Positions 25,301 through 39,900 of a stretch of 64,000 nt of DNA are shown here, in pieces. Both the position numbers and the translations under genes were made by a program. Within the stretch, counting starts at the first letter, position 1, and the number at the start of each line of letters is the position of its first letter. The notes under the pieces were generated by a model, which searched no databases, was not told where the DNA came from, and saw only the letters and a list, made by a program, of their open reading frames with translations. Source of the stretch: Rhyacichthys aspro (lineage: Eukaryota > Chordata > Actinopteri > Gobiiformes > Rhyacichthyidae); the NCBI GenBank assembly GCA_036850595.1, contig CM072152.1:23573179-23637178 (forward strand), given 5' to 3'.

Positions 25301-28300
25301 CATGTGTTTAGTTTAAATCTGTGTGTGTGTGTTGCAGGGCCCATGCAGGAGACGGTGAGGGATTTCTGGAGGATGGTTTGGCAGGAAAACTCAGCCTCCA
25401 TCGTCATGGTTACCAACCTGGTGGAGGTGGGCCGGGTGAGTTAATCGTCCCAGAGATTATGAAATGTGAGAGACGGGAGTGTGCGCTTTGAAGTGAAGAG
25501 ATTTACTGAGATTTAGAAACAGGATGGAAAACTACTGCTGCTTTTTACAGAAACTCAAAAAAGTAAAAAAAAAAAATTAAAAAAAGTCTTGGCATGTGTT
25601 TTGTAAAAAGGTTAGACTATGTTTAGACTAATATGTTTCTTCTTTTAATACAGTTTCACCTTCAGGTCACTATACTCTGGAAAACACTATACCACACATG
25701 TCAAACTCAAGGCCCAGGGGCCAAATGTGGCCCTTTGCAATGTTTTATGAGGCCCTTCAATGCATTTGGAAAGTGAGATTTGGGCACTAGGTTTTTATGG
25801 ATTTGGTTTTTGCTACAAAGATAAATAAAACCTGTTCAAATTCAACTAAAACCTTTTGAAATCTGATTAAAACCTGTTCAAATCTGACTCAAACCTGTTC
25901 AAATTCAACTAAAACCTGTTCAAATCTGAATAAACCTGTTCACATTCAACTAAAACCTGTTCAAATCCAACTAAAACCTGTTCAAATCTGACTTAAACCT
26001 GTTCAAATCTGACTCAAACCTGTTCAAATTCAACTAAAACCTGTTCATCTAATGTTAAGAAAACCGTTCAAAACTAAAACCTTTTGAAATCTGATTAAAA
26101 CCTGTTCACATTCAACTAAAACCTGCTCAAATCTGACTTAAACCTGTTCAAATTCAACTAAAACATGTTGAAATCCAACTAAAACCTGTTCAAATCCAAT
26201 TAAAACCTATTCAAATCCATCTAAAACATGTTGAAATCCAACTAAAACCTGTTCAAATCTGACTAAAACCTGTTCAGATCCAATTAAAACCTGTTCAAAT
26301 CCATCTAAAACATGTTGAAATCCAACTAAAACCTGTTCAGATCTGACTAAAACCTGTTCAAATCCAACTAAAATCTATTCAAATCCAACTAAAACATGTT
26401 CAAATCCAACTAAAACCTGTTCAGATCTGACTAAAACCTGTTCAGATCCAATTAAAACCTGTGCAAATCCATTTAAAACATGTTGAAATCCAACTAAAAC
26501 CTGTTCAAATAGGGATATAGATGTAGTTAAATTCAGATTTATTAATACTGTGTTTTGTAATCCATGAAACTATACCTCAACACATCCTCTCAAATCAAAA
26601 GTGAACTGATTTGAATATAATATTACTTTGTATGTTTTTGTCTTTTTTCTTTAAACACTTTAATAACAAATCAAAAGTAAAAATTAGGTGTAAATTATAT
26701 TTTTTGTGTGAATCATTGTTAATATGTAATAACAGTTTGTTTGAGGAAAATACCAAACCTTTAGATACACACTTGAAAACCTTATGAGAGTAATTCCAGC
26801 AATAATAATAATATGTTTAGGGTTATTTTTAGATACAGGTGTTAATAAAAATAGCTCCATAACAATAATTTTCATCATCATGGTTAAGATCAGCCCCAAA
26901 ATAAGACAAAAGACATATTCTGCACAAGCATTAACCTCGTGTCCTTGAGTGGATTTGCTGTTTTCCCATAATTCACCGTCAAACTGTTTTTGAAGACCTT
27001 ATAATTCATTTTTTGCTCCATTTTAAGTCCCTCTGGTGAAACTTACCCAAATCTAATACTGGATGTACTGTTACGGGACGTGTTTTTCAGGTGAAATGTG
27101 TGCGTTACTGGCCCGACGAGACAGAAGTGTACGGAGACATCAAGGTGACACTGATAGAGACCGAACCTTTGGCCGAATACGTCATACGCACTTTCACCGT
27201 CCAAAAGGTAAAGAAACTACTCCCAAATCTATTCCGTATATTACGGATTTTCACTGTTCCGTGTGAAGTCAAAGCCTGGATTACGATCAGGGCCAGTTTG
27301 TGTGATTGAGGGGGATTTGTTTGTTTCTTGCTGTTAAAGAGGAGGCTCAAAAGTGTAATTGTGTGCTTGTAATCAGGCAGGAGGGATTCGAGAGCTGAAA
27401 AGACTGAAAGAGTGACTCACGGAGAATGTATTGTTCTGATGTTGTTCTGAAAGGCGTTGAATTGGAGCCACTTTACAACCCACCGCTGCAACAACATTTT
27501 ACCATCAGGGTTTTCTCTGTTTGCCTTTTGAGTTGTCTTATTTGACATTCATATAGGTAAATGCATGACTATCTGTCTTATTTTGTTTATTTGGTGATTA
27601 AAGCTGCAGTTTTTCTTAGTCCCACTCTCCTCCAACAACCTTTCCTGCTTCTTTTATTTTAAAAAAGGTCAAACCAGACCAATTTTTCACCACAAAATAC
27701 TAATACGTTTTATTAAATCAAAGTTTAGATCGGACCTGAAACTTTTATCTTTGGAGTTTAGACTCTAATGATCCTGTAATTATCTTTATCTCGTTAAACA
27801 TTGTCTATTTTCTCATATCTATTGTAATTATTGTTGTAATGTTGTAATTTAGCCCAAGACAAATTTTCCTCTGGGACCATAAAGCTGATTCTGAGTCTGA
27901 TTCTCAAGATAATAGACATTTTAAACCTTTATAAGCAAAAAAAATCACTCTGTATACATTTATTTAAACATAATCAAACCAAACTGTGCTTTTGCTTCAG
28001 CTGCTGAACATGTAGCTTGCAATTTCGAAGCAGTTAGACTGGAGATATGCCTTCTGATTTGCACATTTACAATAAAAGCACAGGTTTAATCTGTGGTACA
28101 GGGCCAAAAATAAATAAAATAGAGTGATATGCATGAGCTTTAATGTGTAAGTGACCACCAGGATCAAATGTGGCATTGCTTCTATTCAGCAACACTCAAA
28201 AAACCAAATCTGAAGCAGTATTTGTAAGTGGTTTTCGTCGTTTTATATCTGCTCTGCGCCCCCTAGAGGATTGGAGGAGGCACTGACAAGTAAATGAACA

Positions 28301-31300
28301 AATGTTGCTCGAGAGAAACTGTCACTTTCAGCAGAACATAACCTCAAAAGATTGCGTGTTCCCTGTTTTTACCCCTGCCATGTTTGTGTATCTCTCTGCT
28401 TTATACCCCAGTCTGTTCTTCTTATGTTGCTTACCTCTTTCCACCCAAACCCCCGCCATATTTCCACCCCTCTCGACTCGCGCTAAAGCGGCTTATGAAG
28501 ACACGTCTAAAACTCCCGGCTGTCAGCTCGTTTAGCAAGCCATTAATCCACAGCACCTCTCTCTGTGTGAGCACGAGTCCTCTAAAACTCAAAGGACAAG
28601 CTGATTTGAAAACGCCTGTCATTTCACTAAATGCACAAGAGCGCGGTCGCTAATGAAAGATCCTCTGAGCTAAAGTAGGTTCATGCGGGGTGTGTGGCGG
28701 AAAAAAAGGAAGGTATTTTCAGTGAAACACTTAAATAGCTTTAATTGTGGTGAATAATGAGAACAGAATTGAAATGAAAAGACTCATTCAACTAGATTAA
28801 CTGAGTGCAGAGGAAAAAGATAAAAGAGTTGAACTTAGGGAACTGTCTGCAGTGTGTTTTCTGTTGGAGGTCGACATGAAAATAAGTGTTTTTTGGAGTC
28901 ATTTAGTGTCAAAGTGTTTTAGGGAAATGAGAAAGTGTAAAAGGATGGGTCTGTTTTGGGCTTTTTCTTATTGATGCCCCAATGATGAACTGATCCAAGT
29001 CCCCAAAGTGAGTTTCTTTGCAACTCCCTTGGTTTAAACGTCAGGATTAAATGAATAAATCACATTTTCCATTCAGATTCACTCTGTTACTCTGGTCTGG
29101 GCTGTCAACACAAGACACAGTTCTGGGCTAATTGCTCAGATCATCCAAGTGAAAATAATAAAGGTTAAAAAGTTCAAATACATTGCACTCACTAAATCTA
29201 ACTTGCCCACAGTAAATGAATGTGGGAGCCAACACATGCATTTAATATGACCTCATTTTAGTCTGTTATTTGTTGTCTTTAACATTAGTTTTTATTGTTT
29301 TCTCTGCAGGATTTTAACATTTTAATTTGTGCATTTGTTTTATTGTTTTTATTGGGTCTTGATGCAGATTTTATTCATTCACTTTTAAGCACTTTGTAAC
29401 TTTGTTCAGGAAAGTGCTATATAAATAAAGTTTATTATTACTATTATAAAAACAGTAGGGACAAAAGGAATCTGTCATTATTAATGTTATTATTAGTAAT
29501 CATTACACACTAGAAGAGGTAATGTAAAGGTTTACTCTATGAACATAAAACTTTTTAGACTGGTATTTTCCGAAGCATCAGGATGGATCTATAAATCTAA
29601 TACCAGTAAGAATTCTTCAAAGACGGGGTTTTTGTCATTATTGTTCTACTTGCTGTCTGTAGCCAGCAGCCAATAGCCAATGTGTGACACACACATGTCA
29701 TCCTTTTCACTGAGGACTCCATTTTCATTAATTATATGTAAACAAATGGCCAATAGCATCATTTTTGTCTAAATGTGATTAATCTAACTCACTTATTCTG
29801 GCCATGATTGACTCACAGAGATATATTTTAATGTAAAATACGGTTGAGAGGATTTACATGAAGCACATGGATAAGAATTAATAAAACTCTAGTTCCATAT
29901 GTTTAGTGCTAATCACATTTTAGGGAAATAACAGCTTCCTCAACTGTGAGCTGAACACATTGTTATAAAAAACGAACAGTGAGGTTAGACCAAACTAGAT
30001 TTAGACACAATTTATTTCATTTTCATTCTGTTTTTTCCGGTTTTATCTGTTCAGTAAACACTTCACAATCTCTCACATACAGTTCCATGAAGAAAAAGAC
30101 TGAAGACAACACAGAAAAGCGAAAGCATTATGCTCTTACCCAAAGAGATTACTCAACATCAAGAGAACTCGCTCCAAATGTCAGGTTGATCTGGATTTGG
30201 CAAAAATACCTGCTCCTCTTTGGTTTGTGTCACACCGACCTCCAAAAACTCTGGGAAGTTGTTTACAACTGAAAATACCAACAATAAAAACTTGTCCAAA
30301 CATGGCCAGAAGGTTTTTAATTGTCTCTCGTATAACTTTAAAATCTCCTGAAGTAAGACGAGGGAGAAGATCGAAACCAACAGGAAATTTACACGAAAAA
30401 AAGTCCAAAAAGTGCAAGAAGGAGATGTTTGCATTGAATTAGTTTTTGATTTGGGGAAATTGATATAAACACAAACAACGCAGCATCAATGTGAAATGTA
30501 ATGTTCTTCAAAATCAAAAGAGAGAAGAAGAAATAAAATCCAGATGTTATTTTAAGCTCTATCAAGTGCTGTTATTGTGGATAAACCTCGAGAGAATAAT
30601 ACATTTTCCATTTTCCGAGCTTAGATAACAGACGCTATAAAAGTGCTTCTAATTTTGTCCGAGTCACACCTTAAAATGTGTTGTTTTGCTATTTTTTACT
30701 AAGCGATCATAAAGGTTGTGTTGGAGCAGCAGGTATCGATCGACAGAAGTCATTTGGACATCACCGGAGAACAAATCAATGGGAAGTCCAGTTCTCAAAT
30801 CGCCTTGTGGTTTTCTGGGTTTTCTTTTTCTTCTCTGTGTCTTTGTACGTCTCACTTTCTACAACCTTGCGCCGTGTCCTTTTTAAATTTATTTTTCTTC
30901 CATTGTCACCGATGTCTCGCTGACACTTCTCCATTTTGCTTCATGTCTGCTCATTCCCTCCACTCTTGACCTCCTGACCCCGTCTTTCAGGTTAAAGCAA
31001 ACAATTCAATACAACCCTCAGCCTTGAATTGCATTTGTGAGAACAACAGTGTGTCCTCTGAGGTCTATTCTCGGAGTAAACTGAACTGAGCGGGACATGC
31101 ACTCTTCCACTAAAGCCCTGTTTAGTTTGCTACAGTATAATGCAATCGATTGGTGTGAATTATTCAATGCGTTGTTGAACCACAGTCGAAGAAAGGGTCA
31201 TTCAGATCTTATGATGTGTTTAAAGGTGTCAAAAAGTTTGGGAATTTGGAGAAAGTTATACGCCAGGTGAACGCCTAGAGATATAGGTCACAAAGGTGAA

Positions 31301-34300
31301 ATATCTTCTTGTGCCCAAGGCTGTTTTGGTGCAGTCACTCTGACATAAAAACTGTGCAAACTTCCGACTGACTGGAGATAAAAGTGTCAAATCACAGCTG
31401 TGTTTCGTGGAGGTAACTGTTAAAAGTTTATTAAAAGTGCAAGTCCAAGTCAGGAGACACAGGACGGCAGGAAGTAAAAACAAGAAACTGAATTAGCTGT
31501 ATTAAAATAAAACGGGAAACAAGACAAAAATGTGCCAAAATAAAAAGATAAACATAAAAAACATAACAAAAAATGGTGGGAATAGACAAAAGAGGCTGTT
31601 TACTCTGCATTTTGCACACAAACTTAATACTTTATAGGTCTATAAATGGGGAAATTCACCTGTGATGGCAGTTTACAGACAGATAAAGTACATAAAGTCA
31701 TATATACTCTCTTCTAAACAAAACACTAAATGAAAACACAAACCTCTGATTCCATTGAGGAAGTGTTTTTGTTTTAATTGTGGCTCTAATGTAAAGTCTG
31801 AAGACATTCTCAGTAAAAAGATGATGTCCTCGACAGATACTGGCTGCTCCTACACTTACCTGAGTAGAACTGGGAAATACTGTAGTTTTGTGCATTCAAA
31901 ACATTCTAATATTACACATATGGTATTGAGTTTTTCAGCACTGCTCCAGAAAAGTGTAAAATGAAAGGAGTGTATTTTGTAGCACTGTTAGTTTATAAGA
32001 ATATAGTAAATTATAATGTTGACTAAAGCTTGTTTTACAAAAATAGATAAAGTCCGACTTCACTGTTAAATTCATGTCTATGGTGCAATGATTTGGGGTC
32101 AAAGTACAATTTCAGTTTAGTTCACAGGTTAAAGTGGCTTCCTTAAGAACATTTCAGAAAATATGTTTAAAAGTGTGGAAACCATTGCTGTTTTCGTCTC
32201 TTTAAGTGGACCACGTTGGGCTTTTTGTGCAGAAACAGGAAGTAATCAAACTAACAAAGTTTCCCTGTTTGTAAAATTTTAGTTTCAGCCGCACAAAAAT
32301 GTCATTTACCTTTGTGCCACATATTTCACAAAAGATCTGAAATTAAGACCTAAAATGTCCTCCTATTTTAGAACACCGGCCTTCATCAGACTTATTGTGT
32401 GTTAGTGACGGGGAAAGAAAACCCTCATCACTGTTCCATTCTCAGTTTTCTCATGTTTTCATTGTTAATCAAGAGACTATTTACTAGTTCTTTGTGACTG
32501 TAGGGTTTGTCATTATAATGTGGAGATGCTATCAGTTTAAGAACCAAAATGGATGCCGTCGGCCAATCTGTTTTCACTGAACAAACTGCAGCTTTTTCTC
32601 AAATTCTACAAAATCTTCCCCGTCTTTTGTTATCCTTGTCGTAGTTGTCATCTCTGCAGGTTTTTCAACGAGATAATCCATCTGTTTAAAACTTTTCCAA
32701 CTAGAGCTGACGTAGAGTAACTCGTCTCTGTTGATCTTATTACTTTATTCTCTTTACTCTCTTCATTTAATATGCTTGGAGTTTGATGTATGCCTGTTTC
32801 CAGTTTCAGAAACCAATATCCACAAACCAGGGTCACCAGGGTTAATAAATCAATAACATCCAGAATATTTGCTCCTAATATAAATGCATAAAATATTGTG
32901 GATAAAGTGAGCCTCAGATGAGTCCCGCAATGATAAAAGCAAAAGGAAAACTAATTTATATTGTGTAATACTAGACATTCCCTTGAGGTTTTTAAATAAA
33001 TCAGGTCCATAGAGATGTAAATGTGGTGCGTTTATGGACACTGCTATTGTCTCGTCAATAATACTTATCTTAATGATTCTAATCTGATGAATATTACAGA
33101 AAAGAATGGTTATAATGAGATCTAATAGCTACCTTTAAACGTTATTAATGCGTTGATTTATGATTATTACATTTGTATACTGCAGATTGTTTTTGTAACG
33201 CATAAAAGACAGGGGTAGATTTACTAAGTTGGATGGAAAAAGCTTAAATGTGCTGTTAATTCAACCAAAATGAAACCAGGAGCCATAATAAATAGACACC
33301 ATCCTATCTTATCCCATCTAAAACTCAAAAAAAAAAAAAGAGTTTTAGATGGGTTTCTGGAAACACATCTCATTCAAATCTTGAGGAGTGGGACCCAAGT
33401 GACATTTTGAGGTGACACTGAGATATACATCCAATAAAGTCTCTCTAAGAGCTCCATTTACTGCCTCAAAGGTCACACTAACAAAGTCAATCAATTGAGT
33501 TATTGATCAAAAACCTCAAGAATATCTCTGAATTTTGAGGAAATTATTGGATTTTTTTTCCCTAAATTAAAACAAAATGTAAAATAAATTGATGAGGTGA
33601 TACATATCTTTAGGGATATGTATGTTGTGTGTATCTACAGAGTATATATATATATAATTTAGGACTAAAATCTTTATACAAAGTCATAATAAAATATGGC
33701 GTCTGTTTTGGTTCATGAAATGTCACCTGTCCATTTTGTTCTAAGCCCTCATTATTAACTTTTACAACAATATATTTTATAAAAACTCAACTAATGACAG
33801 CTCATTTTTCTCCTTGAAGAACTATTTGTGAAATCAATTAATCTTTTTGTGCAAATCCTAAACAACCATCAGTTTTAAAATCTCAGAGGCTCCCATCCCG
33901 ACATCTCGTCATCGATTTATTTTCCATCTGAAGCCAAAGAAACCCCCAGATTCCTAAAGTCCCAGCTGTAAATGAATCCTTTAAACCGTGATTCATCTCT
34001 CTGTCGTTCTTCCTAAAGTCTCCAAGATGACACACGTCCGTTTGTCATCATCACGAGACAAAATGGCCGTCACTTCTCTCGAGGATACTCCGTGGTTTTT
34101 ATGGGATCGAGGTTGTAAATTCACCTCTGTGTGTGTTTCTCAGAAGGGACATCACGAGATCCGGGAGATGCGTCAGTTCCACTTCACGAGCTGGCCCGAC
34201 CACGGCGTCCCCTGTTACGCCACCGGACTCCTGGGGTTCATCCGACAGGTCAAGTTTCTGAACCCGCCGGACGCTGGGCCCATCGTGGTCCACTGCAGGT

Positions 34301-35905
34301 AACAATTCAACTCAACGATTCAACTGCAAATGACTCCATCTTCCTCAAAATCACCCAAATCGTCTTTATCTTTTGTTATTCTGGTTCCGGTTGTCTGCTT
34401 TGCAATATTTTTTTTCCACTTTATACACAAATTCATCTAAAAAACGTTTCCACAGCAGTTTGAAGAGTTCTTGAATTAACTTTTACACAAATTAGTCTTT
34501 TATTGTGAATCAACACAACAGATTTGATTTGTATTTGTTTCATGACACAAATCCTTTCCATATTTACTAATTAGAACCATCATTTTCAAAGAAGTGTGTT
34601 AGAATTTAGGTTTGGACCAAAGTTGAAAGTTTTTGTAATAAAGGAAAATCAAGAAAAGTAATGGAAACATAACTTTACGCTGACATTTTTATTCATAATA
34701 CAATAAAAATATGATAATTTGACATACAGTGAATTGACAATAGCGTCAAATTCAGAAAAAAAAAAAGGTTTTGTCCATGATAATAATTAAAGGTCATGAA
34801 GTTTAATGGCTTTATGACAGAATATGAACACAATGCAGTCCTTAAGTTGTATTATATCACTTTATTCTGTCGGATTTTTGGAATAAATCACAAAATGAAG
34901 TTACAATCCAAGCTTTTCCACTAGCTCCATTCAGATGGGACGCTTTGCCTGAAAACTCTCAAATGGAGCAGCGCTATTGAAGTCTCTAAAGAAACCCCTC
35001 GGCTCAGATTCATCAGTCCCACTCCTCACTGTTTCCTTGTTCGTAAATTAGATCGATGTGTTCACCTTTAAAAAGTAGGCAATAAGAAAAGAAGGAAAAC
35101 TCGCTGCCAAACTGCTTTTATCTTGGCTGTGATCTGAAGCTACGGAGGACAAAAAGAAATAAGTGACAGTTTTAAGATCCCCCCGGCGCCGGTATATTTA
35201 ACCTCCATGTTCTGCTCTTTATGGGATGTAACACTTCAGCTCCGGGGCCGGGTCGTCAGCGGCGCGAGCTTTAAAAGGTCAGCACTTTGACAAGCCATAA
35301 AAACGGATTGGAGTAGATTACCGATATTGGACTAAGTATTTAAAATTAATGTATTCCATTTGCAGCCATACGGTCACGCAATGAAGCCCTGCGCCTCATG
35401 GGGAATGATTACACCTTTTGTAAAGTTGGATTTAAAGCTGTTACTATAGACTTTGGAGAAGCTGACAAAAGGAAACAGGCTTTTCACACATTTGTTGAAG
35501 AGAGGACTGTACTGTGACGTTTTTCTGTGATTTGTTTCATTTAAAAACAAACAAAAAAGAAAACAAGTCAAAATGTCTTAGGATTTTTTTTCCTGACATT
35601 TTAAAGGTGTTATATCTCTTTTCTTTATGTCTTTTTCTGAGAGACCTTTACTCTGGCCAGTTGCCATTTCACATCCCATTTCACTTTTAGTCGTTAAACC
35701 TTCACAGATATAAATGATCTATTTATATTATATTTATTTGTTAGAATTCATTTTATTGTACCAGACCTGACACATTTAAAGAAAAAAGACCAGAAACCCA
35801 CACTATGTTTAGCAACTAAAATAGAGATTTACATAAAAGAATCTATTTAAATAAATAATTATACTACATTTTTCAAGCTCTAGACACCATTTATTTTATT
35901 TTATT

Positions 35906-35980
<75 letters not shown>

Positions 35981-36944
35981 TTTTATTTTATTTTATTTAA
36001 TATTGACCATATACAACAATTTCACCTTCCATCATCTACAAAACCTCAGGATTTTTTTTTTTTTTTTACATTAATGATATTCTAAACACATCAAAAAAAA
36101 GTGCAATTCAAAATAAAATTCATTCATTCATTCTCTTACAAACTTTGCTCTTGTGCGTTTTTGAATGTTATCTAGGATTTCTAGTGAGCTTTAACCTTAA
36201 ATCATGTCATCAATGTATTCTTTATTAGTTTTAGGTCCTCACATTGGGTTATATCGTTAAAAACAACTGAAAATGTACATATTACATACATATTCAATGG
36301 TCCTCAATCTGTTCACTTAGACTTTTCTCTTTATGTCTATTAGGACTGACAACTTTTTGAAGATGAAGTTGTTAAAAAATCACAATGTGGTCCTTGTCAA
36401 AGTCTCTCAAATCTATAAACTTACACATTGTCCATTGTTTCTGCTTCTGACACATTTAAAACAAAGCAGTGACCAAAAATATGATTGTTTCATGTTCATA
36501 ATGTTAATGTCTTCATTGTATTTTAACACTAACACCTGAAATTATTCAAATCAATGCTCTTATAGTTAAATGGCAGGTAGCATTTTTCTTATCTACAAAG
36601 AAGACATTAGTAATATTCTTGGTTTCCATTAAACACAAATAATAACAGTCAAAAAGTCCCTCTTTCGTGAACTCGGCGTATATCCTTCTTCTCCGTCACA
36701 ACAGGTGCTTTCAAATTGTCCACTACACTCGAACAGGAAACAATAAGACTCAGACAAGTCCAGAAATCGAGTCGGAGACGTGAAAGATCTGGAGAAAAGC
36801 GTCCGACGGCGTGATGTGTGAAGCCGCCGGGTAAACAGACAGCTCCAGTAAAACTACACGGACAGACAGCCAGGAAGTTATAGCAGTCACTTCCAATTTC
36901 CGGGGGCGCTCTGATGCTATTGGCCTGTGTCACGACGCTTTACC

Positions 36945-36980
<36 letters not shown>

Positions 36981-39900
36981 AAGACGGGCCCGGCAGTATT
37001 CTGGTCTCAACATTAATCACAGAGGTTGACAGGTAATCTGCCGAGGCGCTCCTTCCTCCCTCTCTCTCCTCTTCTTCTCGTCCGATGTCTTTGGCGAACG
37101 TCGAGGGAATTGCAAAGTGAAAGATAGGTTCCTCCCCTCCCCGTCTTCATCCGTTCATCCCTCATCCTCCGCTCGGTCCCTCCATCCGTGGCTTGATCTC
37201 TCCCCTGCGATTGCTGCCTCTGTGCCTCTCTAATTTCTTCCACCTTCACAAGCTTTTTTTTTTTTTTTTTTTTAACCTTTCACACCAGTCTTGAAGTATT
37301 TTGTTACTATTTCATGTTTCCAGCGTAGATCTATAAGCACACGTACAGTATATAAACAGGGGTGTGAAAAAGTATCTGCCCCCTTCCTGATTCCTTATTT
37401 GTTTGCACATTTGTCACACTTTGTCAAACTAAACTTTAAATATTAGATAAAGATAATGCAGTTTTTAAACAGATTATTAAAAAAAAAAACTAAAAAAACC
37501 TACATCACCCTTTGTGAGAAAGTAATTGTCCGTTAAATCATGAATTAATTGTGATTTTTTTTATTTTTTGGGGGGAAAGCTGAGTTCAATAGTTGCTGCC
37601 AGACTTGTTGAATCAAAAAATCACTTAAATAAAATCTGTCTGACAAAGTGAAGTAGGACAAAAGATCTCAAAAAGCAAGATATCATGCAAAGAAATTCAG
37701 GAACAGATGAGGAACAAAGTAATTGACATCTATTAGTCTGCAAACATTTAAGTGTGCCAAAAGTGCGTAAAAATAAGAACTCTGGAAGGGGACAATTACT
37801 TTTCTCAAACCATTGTCGTTCTAACTTATACAGCACCTTTGAAATTAAAAAAGAAGAAAAAAACATGCTTAACAACACAGATATTTCCCACATGATGCTT
37901 TAAAATAGTTTAGATGATCACAGAAACTGATTAAAATGTCCAAATGTTCCAGTTTATTTTTATTGCATCAAGCTACTCGTGTTTTAGGATTGGAGCATAT
38001 TTAGTTTGAAATGTTGGTTGTTGAAAGAAATCTTCTTTATGGCTTTCACCAACTCACTTACATCATAATAATGAGTTTTGAACATCTGAGTTTGTAGTTG
38101 TGGTTGATAAAATCATGATGGAAAAGGATTTATTGAAGGAGTGGTGGAGTTCAGATGGAGAAATCTCTGCTTTTCTCTGGTTTAACTAAACGTAAAAACC
38201 AAAGTGCTGTAAAACATGTTGAAATCCTATATAATTATGTCTTTTTTGACTCTTTGTGATTTCATTGAAGTACGTTAACTGCACTAGAACTACACCTGTC
38301 ATCTCTTTATGTACAGTACATTAGGACCTCATTAAAAACGATAATTGCAGATCGTTCTTATAACAACGCAGTATTTTCTCTTGCAGCTGTTTGTGTTGAA
38401 AACGATGAATGTTTTTTTTTTTCCTGTGTGCAGCGCCGGAGCCGGGAGGACAGGCTGCTTCATTGCGGTGGACATTATGTTGGACATGGCCGAGAACGAA
38501 GGCGTTGTGGATATTTTTAACTGCATTCGAGAGCTGAGGTCGCAGAGGGTCAACATGGTCCAGACCGAGGTGAGTGGACACAAGTCTAGAGAGGTTTATA
38601 TAAGACGTCACTGGTTGAACTTTACAATCTTTAAGGTCATGTGATCCAGGAGAGCATTCATTTGTATTGTTGCATAATGAAAACTAATTTTTTTTCAAAT
38701 GTTTTATTATTTTACTGTTGTTTAAGTCTTCAAAAGTCTTCAAAAAGACCAAGACTGTGGCTGGATAATAATGTGGAAACTTAATGCAATTGTGGTCTCG
38801 ATTGGTCTTTATTTAAAAGTCATCTGTGTCTGTAACAGAGAGAAAACTGAATAAAAGTGGGTCCAAGATAAGACAGATTGCATTGACTGAGACCAAGTCA
38901 TGTCTAAGAGTGCATTAAGACGAAGAGAAAACCAAGACTATGTCAGAGTCATGACCGAGACCAGGTCAAGACCGAGTCAAGGCCAAAACCAGTGTATTAT
39001 ACATTGTAATAGATACCAAGCAACAGTCAAATCCAATAGTCCAGTCTTAGACCAAGTCCAATCTAGTGTTTGGTGAAGGCAGAATTTGAGCATAAAATAA
39101 AATAAATACATTAATTAATTAATAAAATAAAAATTAATTAAATAAATAAATAAATAAATAAATAATAAATAAATAAATAAATAAATAAAAATAAAATAAA
39201 ATAAAATAAAATAAAATAAAATAAAATAAAATAAAATAAAATAAAATAAATAAATAACCAGAAACCATAAATGAGTCTTGGTTGGTCTTGAGACTACAAT
39301 ATGCAATAGTACGATAGTTTTATACTTTTTAGGACAAATAACTCATAATTCTTTTGTATAAATGTGTAATTATGTCACCTAAAAGTCAATTTGTTATTTC
39401 TGAAACCACCTCAAAGTTGTCATCTTGATGTAAAGATTAACACGCTGCCTTCCTCAAACTAAATCATATATTTTCTTTCACATTAACAAGACTCTGCTGC
39501 TTCAAACGCTGGGTGTTTCATTTTGAACAAGTATTAATTTTGTCTTCAAGCTACCTTAATCCAGCCTAATCCACCCAATTCCACATCCTGCACATATCCC
39601 CAAAGAAAAAACAGACTGACTCCCCAAACATGAGACCTGAAAGTAACTTATGAACGCCGTTAAGCTTCAGTAAAGTTTAAAACCAAGCTAAATTTATCCT
39701 TTTCTGTCAATCCAAAATGTGTGGAAGCCTTTTAGGACGTTCCAGTAGCCGCTTGGTGCAATAACAATCCTCATCCGTGCAACACAAACAATTCAACTTT
39801 TAAAAGCACGAGGAAAGAGGTTTGTATGGATGTAATGGCCAGAAGAGGTCATTACAGTAATGCTTTTATCCCTCCTCTTGCCTCTGAGGGCGATAATTAA

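Larger units (their letters stand above)
25436..27090 (+). other. ptprk intron (1.65 kb), largely an hAT-like element and its minisatellite
   Basis: Phase-0 intron. More than half of it (25693 to about 26567) is the hAT-like repeat with an expanded 21-bp array. The rest is AT-rich and featureless. Confidence 0.8.
27208..34143 (+). other. ptprk intron (6.9 kb)
   Basis: Phase-0 intron with no supportable gene. It contains an unnamed dispersed repeat (27601-27760, second copy at 45351), LINE-like 3' tails (27835-27905 and 29330-29445), and a perfect 14-bp inverted repeat around a 13-A loop (33313-33353). The remaining sequence is ordinary AT-rich intron. Confidence 0.75.
34299..38433 (+). other. 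ptprk intron (4.1 kb) inside the D1 signature codon
   Basis: Interrupts the Ser codon directly after the catalytic Cys. It contains a GC-richer block at 35160-35290, a long TTTA array (35890-36000), a CpG-rich stretch at 36660-36935 next to a CA repeat (36947-36978), a 20-T run (37254-37273) and an inverted-repeat element (37361-37811). No coding gene seen. Confidence 0.75.

Noticed and set aside
30159..30442. Overlapping 78-91 codon frames on both strands
   Set aside because: Overlapping frames on opposite strands with no family resemblance; chance frames in intron.
36649..36933. 94-codon minus-strand frame in a CpG-rich stretch
   Set aside because: No recognisable protein. The CpG-rich composition simply lowers stop frequency.
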